Assembly (NCBI RefSeq): GCF_027924145.1
Contig: NZ_BRVP01000015.1
Span: 42,058 to 106,057, forward strand
DNA from: Neptunitalea chrysea
Lineage (GTDB): Bacteria > Bacteroidota > Bacteroidia > Flavobacteriales > Flavobacteriaceae
Length of the DNA: 64,000 nucleotides
Reading direction: 5' to 3'
This document shows positions 7,993-16,152 of the stretch, in pieces. A program made the position numbers and the translations under genes. The notes beneath the pieces were generated by a model. The model was not told the origin of the DNA and searched no databases. It saw nothing but the letters and a program-made list of their open reading frames with translations. How positions within the stretch are numbered: position 1 is the first letter of the stretch; each line of letters starts with the position of its first letter.

Positions 7993-9879
7993 ATGGCAAC
8001 CGGAAATATTAATGTATCTGTAGAAAACATTTTCCCGCTAATAAAGAAATTCCTTTATAGTGATCACGAAATCTTTTTAAGAGAATTAATTTCAAATGCA
8101 ACTGATGCTACCCTGAAATTAAAACACCTTACCGGTATTGGTGAGGCTGCTGTAGAGTTTGGCAACCCTGTAATTGAAGTGAAAGTAGACAAAGAAGGCA
8201 AAAAGCTTCATATCATAGATCAGGGTATTGGTATGACTACCGAAGAAGTACAAAAGTACATCAATGAAGTTGCCTTCTCAGGAGCAGAAGAATTTTTAAA
8301 TAAATATAAAGACAGCGCCAAAGACACAGGTATTATTGGTCATTTTGGTTTAGGTTTTTACTCTGCCTTTATGGTAGCAGAAAAAGTAGAAATCATTACA
8401 AAATCTTACCAAGATGCACCAGCTGCACACTGGACATGTGACGGGTCTCCACAGTACACGTTAGAAACTTCTGATAAAACCGAAAGAGGTACCGAGATTA
8501 TTTTACATATAGCGGAAGATTCTACTGAATTTTTAGAAGACAGTAAAATTTCTGAACTACTTGTTAAGTATAACAAGTTTATGCCTATTTCAATTAAATT
8601 TGGTACAAAAGAAGAAACTTTACCATTACCGGAAGGTGCTGCAGAAGATGCCAAACCAGACACAATTACCGTAGATAACATCATCAACAACCCTAATCCG
8701 GCATGGACAAAACAACCTGCAGATCTGGAAACTGATGACTATAAAACGTTCTACAGAGAATTGTATCCAATGCAATTTGAAGAGCCTTTATTCCACATTC
8801 ACTTAAATGTAGATTATCCGTTTAACTTAACAGGTATCTTATACTTTCCTAAGCTTACAAACGACTTAAGCATGCAGAAAGATAAGATTCAATTATACCA
8901 AAATCAGGTATTTGTAACAGATAATGTAGAAGGTATTGTACCAGAGTTCTTAACCATGTTAAAAGGGGTTATCGATTCTCCAGACATCCCACTAAACGTA
9001 TCAAGAAGTTATCTACAGGCTGATGGAAATGTTAAGAAGATATCTAGCTATATTACTCGTAAAGTAGCAGATAAGTTAAAATCATTATTCAATGAAAATC
9101 GTGAAGATTTTGAAAAGAAATGGAACGATATTAAAATAGTGATTGAATATGGTATGTTATCGGAAGAGAAATTCTACGAAAAGGCAGACAAATTTGCACT
9201 TTATCCTACCGTAGATAGCACCTATTTTACGTTTGATGAATTAATTGAAAAGATTAAACCAACTCAAACAGACAAAGACGACAATACTATTATTTTATAT
9301 GCTAGCAACCAAGAAGCTCAGCACAGCTACATTCAAGATGCTAAAGAAAAAGGGTATGAAGTATTATTGTTAGACTCTCCTATTGTATCTCACTTAATCC
9401 AGAGATTAGAAGGTGATAAAGAAAAAGTACAATTTGTAAGAGTTGATGCAGACCATGTAGATAACCTTATCAAAAAGGACGAAGAAAAAATCTCTAAACT
9501 TTCTGAAGAAGAGCAAGAAACATTAAAAACTACCTTAACCGGAATTATTCCTGCTGAAAAATATACAGTACAATTAGAAAGTAGAGACAGCAGTGCTGCT
9601 CCTATTATTATTACTGAGCCTGAGTTTATGCGTAGAATGAAAGAAATGCAACAAACCGGAGGCGGCGGAATGTTTGGAATGAGTAACTTACCAGAAATGT
9701 ATAATGTTGTTGTAAACACAAATGCACCTTTGGTTAGTGAAATTTTGAATACTTCTGAAGAAGACACACAAAAACGTTTAGTGAATCAAGCATTAGATTT
9801 AGCTAAACTTTCTAAAGGATTATTAAAAGGCGAAGAGCTTACTAGCTTTGTTAAAAGAAGTTACGACATGATTAAGTAG
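7993..9879 (+). CDS. htpG: Molecular chaperone HtpG (Hsp90 family)
   Basis: The 628-residue protein has the three Hsp90 regions. The N-terminal GHKL ATPase shows LRELISNATDATLKL (about residues 28-42), IDQGIGMTTEEVQKYI and IGHFGLGFYSAFMV. The middle domain has the catalytic-loop part PLNVSRSYLQ. The C-terminal dimerisation region follows, with a Gly-rich patch TGGGGMFGM. Length matches bacterial HtpG. It is an ATP-driven cytosolic folding factor, usually heat induced. It is monocistronic: decayed DNA upstream and a strong terminator downstream. The palindrome at 7923-7935 may control it. Confidence 0.98.
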   Translation: MATGNINVSVENIFPLIKKFLYSDHEIFLRELISNATDATLKLKHLTGIGEAAVEFGNPVIEVKVDKEGKKLHIIDQGIGMTTEEVQKYINEVAFSGAEEFLNKYKDSAKDTGIIGHFGLGFYSAFMVAEKVEIITKSYQDAPAAHWTCDGSPQYTLETSDKTERGTEIILHIAEDSTEFLEDSKISELLVKYNKFMPISIKFGTKEETLPLPEGAAEDAKPDTITVDNIINNPNPAWTKQPADLETDDYKTFYRELYPMQFEEPLFHIHLNVDYPFNLTGILYFPKLTNDLSMQKDKIQLYQNQVFVTDNVEGIVPEFLTMLKGVIDSPDIPLNVSRSYLQADGNVKKISSYITRKVADKLKSLFNENREDFEKKWNDIKIVIEYGMLSEEKFYEKADKFALYPTVDSTYFTFDELIEKIKPTQTDKDDNTIILYASNQEAQHSYIQDAKEKGYEVLLLDSPIVSHLIQRLEGDKEKVQFVRVDADHVDNLIKKDEEKISKLSEEEQETLKTTLTGIIPAEKYTVQLESRDSSAAPIIITEPEFMRRMKEMQQTGGGGMFGMSNLPEMYNVVVNTNAPLVSEILNTSEEDTQKRLVNQALDLAKLSKGLLKGEELTSFVKRSYDMIK

Positions 9880-9901
9880 CACCTAAAGTAATATAATTCT
9901 T

Positions 9902-9951
9902 AAAAAGCGTATTTTCCTTTGTAAAAAAAGCAAAGAAAAATACGCTTTTTT
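9902..9951 (+). terminator. Strong intrinsic terminator after htpG
   Basis: A long stem formed by AAAAAGCGTATTTTC (9902-9916) and its complement GAAAAATACGCTTTTT (9935-9950) ends in a run of T. Confidence 0.85.
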
Positions 9952-10025
9952 TACATATTTATAACACCGTAGCATTTATTTTTTTTGTAAATTATACAAC
10001 TTAAAAACTTAAAGTACAATGTGTT

Positions 10026-10442
10026 ATGAAATCTATTTTAAAAAAATTAAATGTCTTTTTTCAGACAGAGATCCTTGTATTGAATCTCCCATCTGAATTT
10101 GAAAAGAATTTCAACAAAATTAAAAACGTTGAAATTTTTGAATCGTTGGTACAATTAAATAAATTCTCTTATGGAATTTTATTTACGAAATCGATTGAGA
10201 ACTTAAAAAATCAATTAGGCACCCTACTTCCTAAGATTGAAGATGATGGTGAACTCTGGGTTGTATTCCCAACAAAAACTTCGGGCATACAAACCGACAT
10301 TTGCACTAAGTATAACTGGCATCTATTACGAAATAATTGCTTTGAAATTGTTGATGAAAAACAAATTAACAATAATTGGAAAGCAAAACGTTTTAGAAAA
10401 CTAGAATATACCAAGTGGAAAGAACTAAGCAAAATTGCTTAA
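10026..10442 (+). CDS. DUF3052-like hypothetical protein
   Basis: This 138-residue soluble protein has no signal peptide. The order of motifs resembles the DUF3052 family: VLNLPSEFEKN near residue 18, a middle KFSYGILFTKSIENL, then DDGELWVVFPTKTSGIQTDI near residue 76, and WKAKRFRKLE at the end. That family resembles a methyltransferase fold without the SAM motif. No function is established. It is monocistronic, between the htpG terminator and a convergent pseudogene. The family call rests on motif memory only. Confidence 0.6.
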   Translation: MKSILKKLNVFFQTEILVLNLPSEFEKNFNKIKNVEIFESLVQLNKFSYGILFTKSIENLKNQLGTLLPKIEDDGELWVVFPTKTSGIQTDICTKYNWHLLRNNCFEIVDEKQINNNWKAKRFRKLEYTKWKELSKIA

Positions 10443-10505
10443 AAATTCTCAAGAATCATTCTCCCCCTGACACAAAACAAAACCTTTAAACAGTGTAACT
10501 CCTAT

Positions 10506-11050
10506 TTAATCTAACTTGTTAAATGTATTTACCAAATTAGGCATAGCTGTTTTGTCATACACTTTCTTAAAGTGCTCATATTTTATATGAGCGACTAAAT
10601 CTCCTAGTTTACCATACAAATATTCAGCATTCTTTACACTTTTAGGAAAACGAATTAATGTAACGGGCACGCTATGATTAGATAAAGACAAAATTAAATT
10701 ATATAATTGATTAGAAAGCACCGCTTCTTGTTCACCATCATCAAACGATTTGGTTCGGCTTACTCCCCCCGCATACCTTCTTTTAAAACCTAACCTGTGT
10801 TTCATACGATGTTTAAAGGTATCATTTTTTAGTCCTTTACGTGTTACATTTCGCCTACTTTCTGCCGCTGCACTCAAATCTCTCATTGGAATATACACAC
10901 GCTCTATATCTATATCTTCGCGCCCCAGCATCTCATCTGTATATTCAAAAAACCATGGATCCTTTACAATGTATAGACAATCTTCTTTTTTTTAACGAGT
11001 ACTCCAATCCGGCATTACTCAAAAGAACTCTTTCTGGTCTTTAAACAACA
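10506..11050 (-). pseudogene. Truncated and frameshifted sulfotransferase-like gene
   Basis: The open 3' part (10506-10931, 141 codons from an internal ATG) contains VYIPMRDLSAAAESRR, then a basic insert, then PVTLIRFPKSVKNAEYLYGK near the C-terminus. This pattern resembles the last third of bacterial sulfotransferase-like proteins. The frame continues upstream without a start codon (EDCLYIVKDPWFFEYTDEM) and hits a stop at a run of eight A on the coding strand (10986-10993). Shifting frame there extends the protein by RPERVLLSNAGLEYSLKK. The N-terminal P-loop expected for PAPS binding is missing, because the divergent alkB-like gene starts at 11123. I read it as a dead remnant. The family call is uncertain. 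Confidence 0.5.
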
Positions 11051-11122
11051 GACAGCTATAATTATATTTGACAGATAAACTACCTTTATCATTGTATAAA
11101 ACACAACTAAGTATAAATAGCT

Positions 11123-11704
11123 ATGATTATGTTTTCGTTAAATTTACCTAATGCCGATATCACCTATTTTCCTGAAATTTTTAACACTAAAGAAAGTAGC
11201 ATATTTTACACCCAATTGCTAGAAAACATCCCCTGGAGACAAGATGAGATTACCGTGTTTGGCAAAACCTATCCGCAACCTAGACTCACTGCTTTATATG
11301 CCACCAATAACCTTACCTATAGTTATTCAGGCATTAAAATGGAACCACTCCCCTTTACAAACACACTAAACACCATTAAAGAAAAAGTAGAAACCATTTC
11401 AGGGAATACATTCACAACATGTTTATTAAACCTATACCGAAACGGACAAGATAGTAACGGATGGCACGCTGACAACGAAAAAGAACTAGGTAAAAATCCG
11501 ATCATAGCATCGGTAAGTTTTGGAGAAAAACGATTGTTTAAGCTTAAACACAAAAGCTTAAATCTAAAACATGATTTAGAGCTTGAAAATGGCAGTTTAT
11601 TACTAATGAAAGGCACCACACAACATCACTGGCTACATAGTATTCCAAAAACCAGAAAACAAAAAACGGAACGTATTAATCTTACGTTCCGCATTATAAA
11701 ATAG
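11123..11704 (+). CDS. AlkB-like 2-oxoglutarate/Fe(II) dioxygenase
   Basis: The 193-residue enzyme has the AlkB/ALKBH2-type layout. It includes IPWRQDEITVFGKTYPQPR near residue 40, the HxD iron motif in NGWHADNEKELG (about residues 113-124), FGEKRLFKLKHK, the distal His in TTQHHWLHSIPKT (about 168), and the 2OG-binding Arg in RINLTFR at the end. Such enzymes repair 1-methyladenine and 3-methylcytosine in DNA by oxidative demethylation. Two in-frame ATGs (11123 and 11129) are candidates. Its 3' end carries a terminator stem that serves the convergent nuclease gene. Confidence 0.9.
   Translation: MIMFSLNLPNADITYFPEIFNTKESSIFYTQLLENIPWRQDEITVFGKTYPQPRLTALYATNNLTYSYSGIKMEPLPFTNTLNTIKEKVETISGNTFTTCLLNLYRNGQDSNGWHADNEKELGKNPIIASVSFGEKRLFKLKHKSLNLKHDLELENGSLLLMKGTTQHHWLHSIPKTRKQKTERINLTFRIIK
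11660..11692 (-). terminator. Terminator for the S1/P1 nuclease gene, inside the 3' end of the alkB-like CDS
   Basis: CGGAACGT (11667-11674) pairs with ACGTTCCG (11684-11691). On the minus strand the stem is followed by TTTTTTGTTTT, giving a minus-strand terminator within coding sequence of the convergent gene. Confidence 0.65.
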
Positions 11705-11717
11705 TTATTTTAATTTC

Positions 11718-12500
11718 TTACTTAAAAGCCTCGTCAAGAAGTTTAGCTAACCTCACCCCTCCTTTTTCAAGTTGCTCTTGCACCTCGCTAAAGTGGTCAT
11801 ACACATATCTATACCCTAAGTCATCTCCTTCTTTAGCCGACTTATATACTTCACTAGCTAACACTCTAGAATCGTTTACCCAGTCTAAAACAGTTCCTTT
11901 CTGCATTTCTTTTACCTCTTTCTTGCTTAGTTTAGGAAAATTATAAGCAATTTCAGAGTAACTCATCCCATAATGATTTAGCATATCAGAATCCCAAACT
12001 CTATGTAAGTTTGTGTCTTTTCTAAACCAAGTAACCTTAATTTTATTACCTCCCAAATCTTCAGATCTACCTACATGTAAAGGCTGATGCACATCACCTA
12101 CAAAATGAATTAATAATTTTAAGTAAAACTGCTTATCTGCTTTTGAAGCTGTTTTACTTTTTAAAACTACCATACAGGTATCTATTCCCTTTATAACATC
12201 TCCATACGGGCTAACAGGTTCATCACCATATGACTTCCCTTCATCTATGTTTACATAATGCCATGCACTAAATTTTTTAAATCGTTTATCAGATTTAATA
12301 TCATCTCCAAAAGTAGAAACCTCTGCAATGGTATGTCCGTCTAAAAGTTCTCTTATCTTTTTAGCTGTACTTCTTTTAATATAGCGTGCAGCAACCTCTC
12401 CGGTTGCTCTATGCCCCGTAGCTCCCCAGTCAGGTTTTTCTGTTAATGCATTTAGCATTACAGAAATCATTAAAAAAATTAAGCAAGTTAACTTCTTCAT
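11718..12500 (-). CDS. S1/P1 family zinc nuclease, exported
   Basis: The 260-residue protein has a signal peptide (residues 1-19). Soon after it comes DWGATGHRATGEVAA, where a Trp and His of the mature N-terminus bind zinc in this family. Further ligands lie in FSAWHYVNID (about residue 82), LLIHFVGDVHQPLHVG (about 129-144), EDLGGNKI and NLHRVWDSDML. S1/P1 nucleases are trinuclear zinc enzymes that cut single-stranded nucleic acid to 5'-mononucleotides, here presumably in the periplasm or outside for nutrient supply. Length and motif order are normal. Confidence 0.93.
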   Translation of the reverse strand: MKKLTCLIFLMISVMLNALTEKPDWGATGHRATGEVAARYIKRSTAKKIRELLDGHTIAEVSTFGDDIKSDKRFKKFSAWHYVNIDEGKSYGDEPVSPYGDVIKGIDTCMVVLKSKTASKADKQFYLKLLIHFVGDVHQPLHVGRSEDLGGNKIKVTWFRKDTNLHRVWDSDMLNHYGMSYSEIAYNFPKLSKKEVKEMQKGTVLDWVNDSRVLASEVYKSAKEGDDLGYRYVYDHFSEVQEQLEKGGVRLAKLLDEAFK

Positions 12501-12622
12501 ACTATTTTTAATTAAGGTTTACCGCAAAGGTAAATACCTTAATTTAAAATAATTGTTAAACCTCTCCAAAATAAAAAATTATATTTATATATTTGTGATA
12601 TCATTTTAATATCATTTCAATT

Positions 12623-13483
12623 ATGACACAAGAAAAAACTATTGTTCCATCGGGAGGTTACCTTATGTTCTTCCTGTTACTTATACTTTTTATAGGTAGT
12701 ATTGCTACTTCTATTTATTTTAGAACACCTGCATTTTTTGCTATTTCGGCTATCTCATTCATTTTATTTTTTGGCCTGGTTTTGGTAAATCCAAATGAGT
12801 CTCGAGTAATGCTACTTTTTGGTAAATACAAAGGGACCATTAAAGAAAATGGACTTTATTGGGTAAATCCTTTATACAGTAAAAAGAAAATCTCTTTAAA
12901 AGCAAGCAACTTTGATAGTGAACGTTTAAAAGTAAATGACAAGCTTGGTAACCCTGTTATGATAAGTACCATTTTAGTTTGGAGAGTTACTGATACTTAC
13001 AAGGCTGCTTTTGACGTAGACAATCATGAAAACTTTGTACGCGTACAAACAGATGCGGCTGTTAGAAAATTAGCAAGCATGTACTCATACGACAATTTTA
13101 ACGACGACGGACACGATGAAGAAATCACCTTGCGTTCAAGCGTTAATGAGGTAAGTGAAAATCTTGAAAAAGAAGTTCAGGAACGTTTATCTATGGCAGG
13201 TATAGAAGTATTAGAAGCAAGAATAGGATACTTAGCATACGCACAAGAAATTGCCAACGCAATGCTAAAAAGACAACAAGCTACTGCCATTGTTGCCGCT
13301 AGACATAAAATTGTTGAAGGAGCTGTTAGCATGGTAGAAATGGCTATAGAAGAGCTTAGCAAAAAAGAAGTTGTAGACCTAGACGAAGAACGCAAAGCAG
13401 CTATGGTAAGTAATTTAATGGTAGTACTATGTGGAGACAAAGATGCTTCACCTGTAGTGAATACTGGAACCTTAAATCATTAA
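12623..13483 (+). CDS. SPFH/Band 7 domain membrane protein
   Basis: The 286-residue protein has two N-terminal hydrophobic segments (about residues 14-33 and 36-54). A Band 7 domain follows, with NPNESRVMLLFGKYKGTI, NGLYWVNPLY and MISTILVWRVTDTYKAAF, then a helical part (LKRQQATAIVAARHKIVEGA). SPFH proteins form oligomeric membrane scaffolds; the client here is unknown. A Bacteroidota -7 box TATATTTG sits near 12590. It is the first gene of a six-gene run with gaps of one base or overlaps, so it is probably co-transcribed with DUF4177 and the Arc-type gene downstream. Confidence 0.9.
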   Translation: MTQEKTIVPSGGYLMFFLLLILFIGSIATSIYFRTPAFFAISAISFILFFGLVLVNPNESRVMLLFGKYKGTIKENGLYWVNPLYSKKKISLKASNFDSERLKVNDKLGNPVMISTILVWRVTDTYKAAFDVDNHENFVRVQTDAAVRKLASMYSYDNFNDDGHDEEITLRSSVNEVSENLEKEVQERLSMAGIEVLEARIGYLAYAQEIANAMLKRQQATAIVAARHKIVEGAVSMVEMAIEELSKKEVVDLDEERKAAMVSNLMVVLCGDKDASPVVNTGTLNH

Positions 13484-13484
13484 T

Positions 13485-13658
13485 ATGAAAGAATACAAAA
13501 TGGTAAAACAAGCCAAAGGGGCGTTTAAAGGATACTTAAAAGACGAGGATTTTATTCAGGTTTTAAATCAAGAAGCACGAGGTGGATGGAAAGTAGTAAG
13601 TGTAGTTAGTAATAACGGAGCTTATTTAAAAGCCATTTTAGAGCGAGATAAATCATGA
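13485..13658 (+). CDS. DUF4177-like small protein
   Basis: A 57-residue frame starts ATG one base after the SPFH stop: MKEYKMVKQAKGAFKGYL, then FIQVLNQEARGGWKVVSVV and a final LKAILERDKS. The pattern 'LNxxARxGWKVVSVV' is characteristic of DUF4177, a small beta-alpha domain of unknown role often found near membrane proteins. Its TGA overlaps the next ATG (ATGA at 13655-13658), showing translational coupling. Confidence 0.8.
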   Translation: MKEYKMVKQAKGAFKGYLKDEDFIQVLNQEARGGWKVVSVVSNNGAYLKAILERDKS

Positions 13659-14155
13659 CTCCCTTTACTGAAAAACAGAAACTAGGGAATTGGATATTTA
13701 TTCTTTTGGGAGTAGATTTCTTTATAGTAATTGCCATTTTATTTAACGAATATTACAATAATGGCGTACCACTTTCAGAACTCTACACTTCCATTATTAT
13801 AATTACCACCATCAATGTGTTACTAGTATTAACGATTACAAATATAGCTCAATACACACTTATTAATAAGGAAGGAATACACTATAAGTATACTCCATTT
13901 GTAAACAAATACAAAACTATTCCATTAGAGAAAATAACCAGTTTTCAAATAGAATCTTATGACACCCTGAATTATGGATATGCGGTAGGTAAATGGAATT
14001 TTTTCTCTAAAACTGATATGGTTACACAGATGGGGCTAGAAAAAGTAATACGAATTGAATACGGTGCTAAGAAACCTATTATAATAGGTTCTCAAAAACC
14101 TAACGAATTCTATACTATATTAAAAAAACTCAGAAAACCCGAGAATGATGAATAA
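13655..14155 (+). CDS. Membrane protein with PH-like cytoplasmic domain
   Basis: The 166-residue protein has two transmembrane segments (about residues 11-31 and 41-65). They are followed by a soluble part whose pattern (YTLINKEGIHYKYTPF, IPLEKITSFQIESY, KVIRIEYGAKKPIIIGSQ) resembles a bacterial PH domain. No catalytic motif is visible. It overlaps the DUF4177 gene by 4 bases and the following hydrolase gene by 11 bases. A structural or scaffolding role next to the SPFH protein is possible but unproven. Confidence 0.75.
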   Translation: MTPFTEKQKLGNWIFILLGVDFFIVIAILFNEYYNNGVPLSELYTSIIIITTINVLLVLTITNIAQYTLINKEGIHYKYTPFVNKYKTIPLEKITSFQIESYDTLNYGYAVGKWNFFSKTDMVTQMGLEKVIRIEYGAKKPIIIGSQKPNEFYTILKKLRKPENDE

Positions 14156-15089
14156 ATACATACTAACATTTTTGACCATATTTTGTAGTTATCAAGTTTT
14201 CAGTCAAAACATAACTACCGAGGAAATAAATCTTGAAAACGGTAAAATAAAATTACCCGGAACCTTAACATATCCTAAGTCAGACAAAAAAATGCCCCTG
14301 ACAATCTACATTCATGGGAGTGGCAATGTAGACAGAAATGGCAATCAAAAAGCAGCTATGCCCGTATCTCCATCATACATTCAACAATTAGCAGATTCAC
14401 TTAATAAAAAAGGAATCGCTTTTTACAGATACGACAAACGTAGCGCTACACAAGAAAACATTCCTATATTAATGAAAGGTATTGTGTTTGATGAATTGGT
14501 AGATGATGCTGTTATAGCTGTAAACAATTTTAAAGAGGATACAAGATTTGACAACATTATATTAATAGGCCATAGTCAAGGTTCACTTGTTGCTATGCTC
14601 ACAGCTCAGCAAACCAAGGTAGCTAAATATATATCATTAGCAGGCCCTGGAGATCCTATTTCAAAAACATTAATTTCACAGATTGAGAAACAAAGCCCAC
14701 CTCTTGCAGAAAAGACTGCAACCTATTTTAAAGAACTAGAAGAAACAGATACCATTGCATCCGTAGATCCTTTATTATTAAGTATCTTTGCTCCTCAAAA
14801 TCAAAAGTTCTTTAAAAACTGGAATCATTACACTCCTTCTGAAGAAATTAAGAAATTAACAATCCCTATTCTCATTATTCAGGGAAATGCAGATTTGCAG
14901 GTTACCGTAAAGGATGCTACTACATTAAAAGACGCATATCCAAACGCAGTTTTAGAAATCATACCTGATATGAACCATGTCTTGAAAGAAGTTAAGAATA
15001 CAACCGAAAACCAACAATCATATTATAGCCCTGATTTTCCGTTATCTTCTAAATTAGTGTCAATTATTTCAACTTTTATAAAACAATAA
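14145..15089 (+). CDS. Exported alpha/beta hydrolase
   Basis: The 314-residue protein begins with a signal peptide (to about residue 20, VFSQ) and has the alpha/beta hydrolase fold. The oxyanion region is TIYIHGSGNVDRNGN, the nucleophile elbow ILIGHSQGSLVAML lies near residue 142, the Asp is in IQGNADLQVTV and the His in PDMNHVLKE. The catalytic triad is therefore complete. It probably acts as an esterase or peptidase-like hydrolase outside the cytoplasm; the substrate is unknown. ATG codons at 14145 and 14148 are both usable. It overlaps the preceding gene by 11 bases. Confidence 0.88.
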   Translation: MMNKYILTFLTIFCSYQVFSQNITTEEINLENGKIKLPGTLTYPKSDKKMPLTIYIHGSGNVDRNGNQKAAMPVSPSYIQQLADSLNKKGIAFYRYDKRSATQENIPILMKGIVFDELVDDAVIAVNNFKEDTRFDNIILIGHSQGSLVAMLTAQQTKVAKYISLAGPGDPISKTLISQIEKQSPPLAEKTATYFKELEETDTIASVDPLLLSIFAPQNQKFFKNWNHYTPSEEIKKLTIPILIIQGNADLQVTVKDATTLKDAYPNAVLEIIPDMNHVLKEVKNTTENQQSYYSPDFPLSSKLVSIISTFIKQ

Positions 15090-15090
15090 T

Positions 15091-15264
15091 ATGTCTAAAA
15101 AGAAAGCTTTTGCATTACGAATAAATGAAGACATGTTAAAGGCCATTGAAAAATGGGCTTCTGACGAATTTAGAAGCACTAATGGTCAAATTGAATGGAT
15201 GCTTATGCAAGCGCTTAAAGAAGCAAAGAGACAACCAAAAAACAAAGATAATGACCAAGCCTAA
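15091..15264 (+). CDS. Arc-type ribbon-helix-helix DNA-binding protein
   Basis: A 57-residue frame beginning MSKKKAFALRINEDMLKAI carries the RHH pattern: a short beta strand (FALRI), then helices EDMLKAIEKWASDEF and TNGQIEWMLMQALKEAK. Such proteins dimerise and bind operators through the strand. The gene lies one base after the hydrolase stop and overlaps the HAD gene by 14 bases. It may regulate this six-gene cluster. No toxin partner with a recognisable fold is adjacent, so a toxin-antitoxin role is not supported. Confidence 0.85.
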   Translation: MSKKKAFALRINEDMLKAIEKWASDEFRSTNGQIEWMLMQALKEAKRQPKNKDNDQA

Positions 15265-16072
15265 GATTTTTTTCTCTGATATTGACGGTACTTTATTAAA
15301 TGCAGAAAGAGACCTTTCTGAAGCAACCATTAGTGAAATTGGAAAAATTAAAAATGAGGTTCCCATAATTTTAGTGTCGGCACGTATGCCTAAACAAATG
15401 CGCCATTTACAAGAAAAACTAAATGTTTTACACGAGCCACTAATTTCATATAACGGAGCACTTGTTTTAGTTGATAACAAAGCCATACACTCCGTTGAAG
15501 TCCCTTTAGACATCATTGAATATATTGTAGATTACAACAGTAATAATACTGACGGACAATTTCATGTGAGCTTATACAACAACGATGAGTGGTATGCTCC
15601 ACAATATGACTATTGGGCTAAAAGAGAAGAAAACAACACTAAAGTTACACCAGAAATAAAGTCTAATAAAGAGGCGTTATCTAAGTGGAAATTAGAAGGT
15701 AAGGGTGCACATAAAATAACATGCATGGGCGATGAGCATCTTATAGACGCAGCCTTTAAGCATTTTGCAGAGAAATTTGAAGGAATACTCCATTTATACA
15801 GGGCTAAAGATACCTATATAGAAATAGCTCCAAGAGAAGTATCTAAACTAACTGGTATTAAAAAACTACTAGCAAACAAATACACCACCTTAAATTTGAG
15901 TGATGTTATTGCCTTTGGCGACAATTATAATGACACTGAGATGATAGCAAACGTAGGATATGGAATTGCCGTATCTAACGCCCGTGAAGAGGTAAAAGCT
16001 GTTGCTAAAGACATCACTTTAAACCATAAAGAAGACGGTGTTGCTGTTTATTTAAAACAAATCTTTTCATAA
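15251..16072 (+). CDS. Cof-type HAD-IIB family phosphatase
   Basis: From the ATG at 15251 the protein has 273 residues and opens MTKPKIFFSDIDGTLLNAER, placing the HAD motif I DIDGT at the expected N-terminal position. Motif II is ILVSARM, and motif IV is VIAFGDNYNDTEMIANVGYG near residue 220. A Cof-type cap (IIB) sits between. Such enzymes dephosphorylate sugar phosphates, FMN or PLP. An open frame extends upstream to 15146, but that part overlaps the Arc-type gene and does not look like protein. Confidence 0.9.
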   Translation: MTKPKIFFSDIDGTLLNAERDLSEATISEIGKIKNEVPIILVSARMPKQMRHLQEKLNVLHEPLISYNGALVLVDNKAIHSVEVPLDIIEYIVDYNSNNTDGQFHVSLYNNDEWYAPQYDYWAKREENNTKVTPEIKSNKEALSKWKLEGKGAHKITCMGDEHLIDAAFKHFAEKFEGILHLYRAKDTYIEIAPREVSKLTGIKKLLANKYTTLNLSDVIAFGDNYNDTEMIANVGYGIAVSNAREEVKAVAKDITLNHKEDGVAVYLKQIFS

Positions 16073-16152
16073 ATTTTTGCTTTAACTGTAACATATCTGT
16101 TTATTTACGTCGTATAGAGTAATTTTTGATAAAAACGAAACGAACAATCGCA

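Noticed and set aside
15091..15264. Arc-type gene as the antitoxin of a toxin-antitoxin pair
   Set aside because: Its neighbours are a hydrolase and a HAD phosphatase with full catalytic motifs of other families; no toxin is present.
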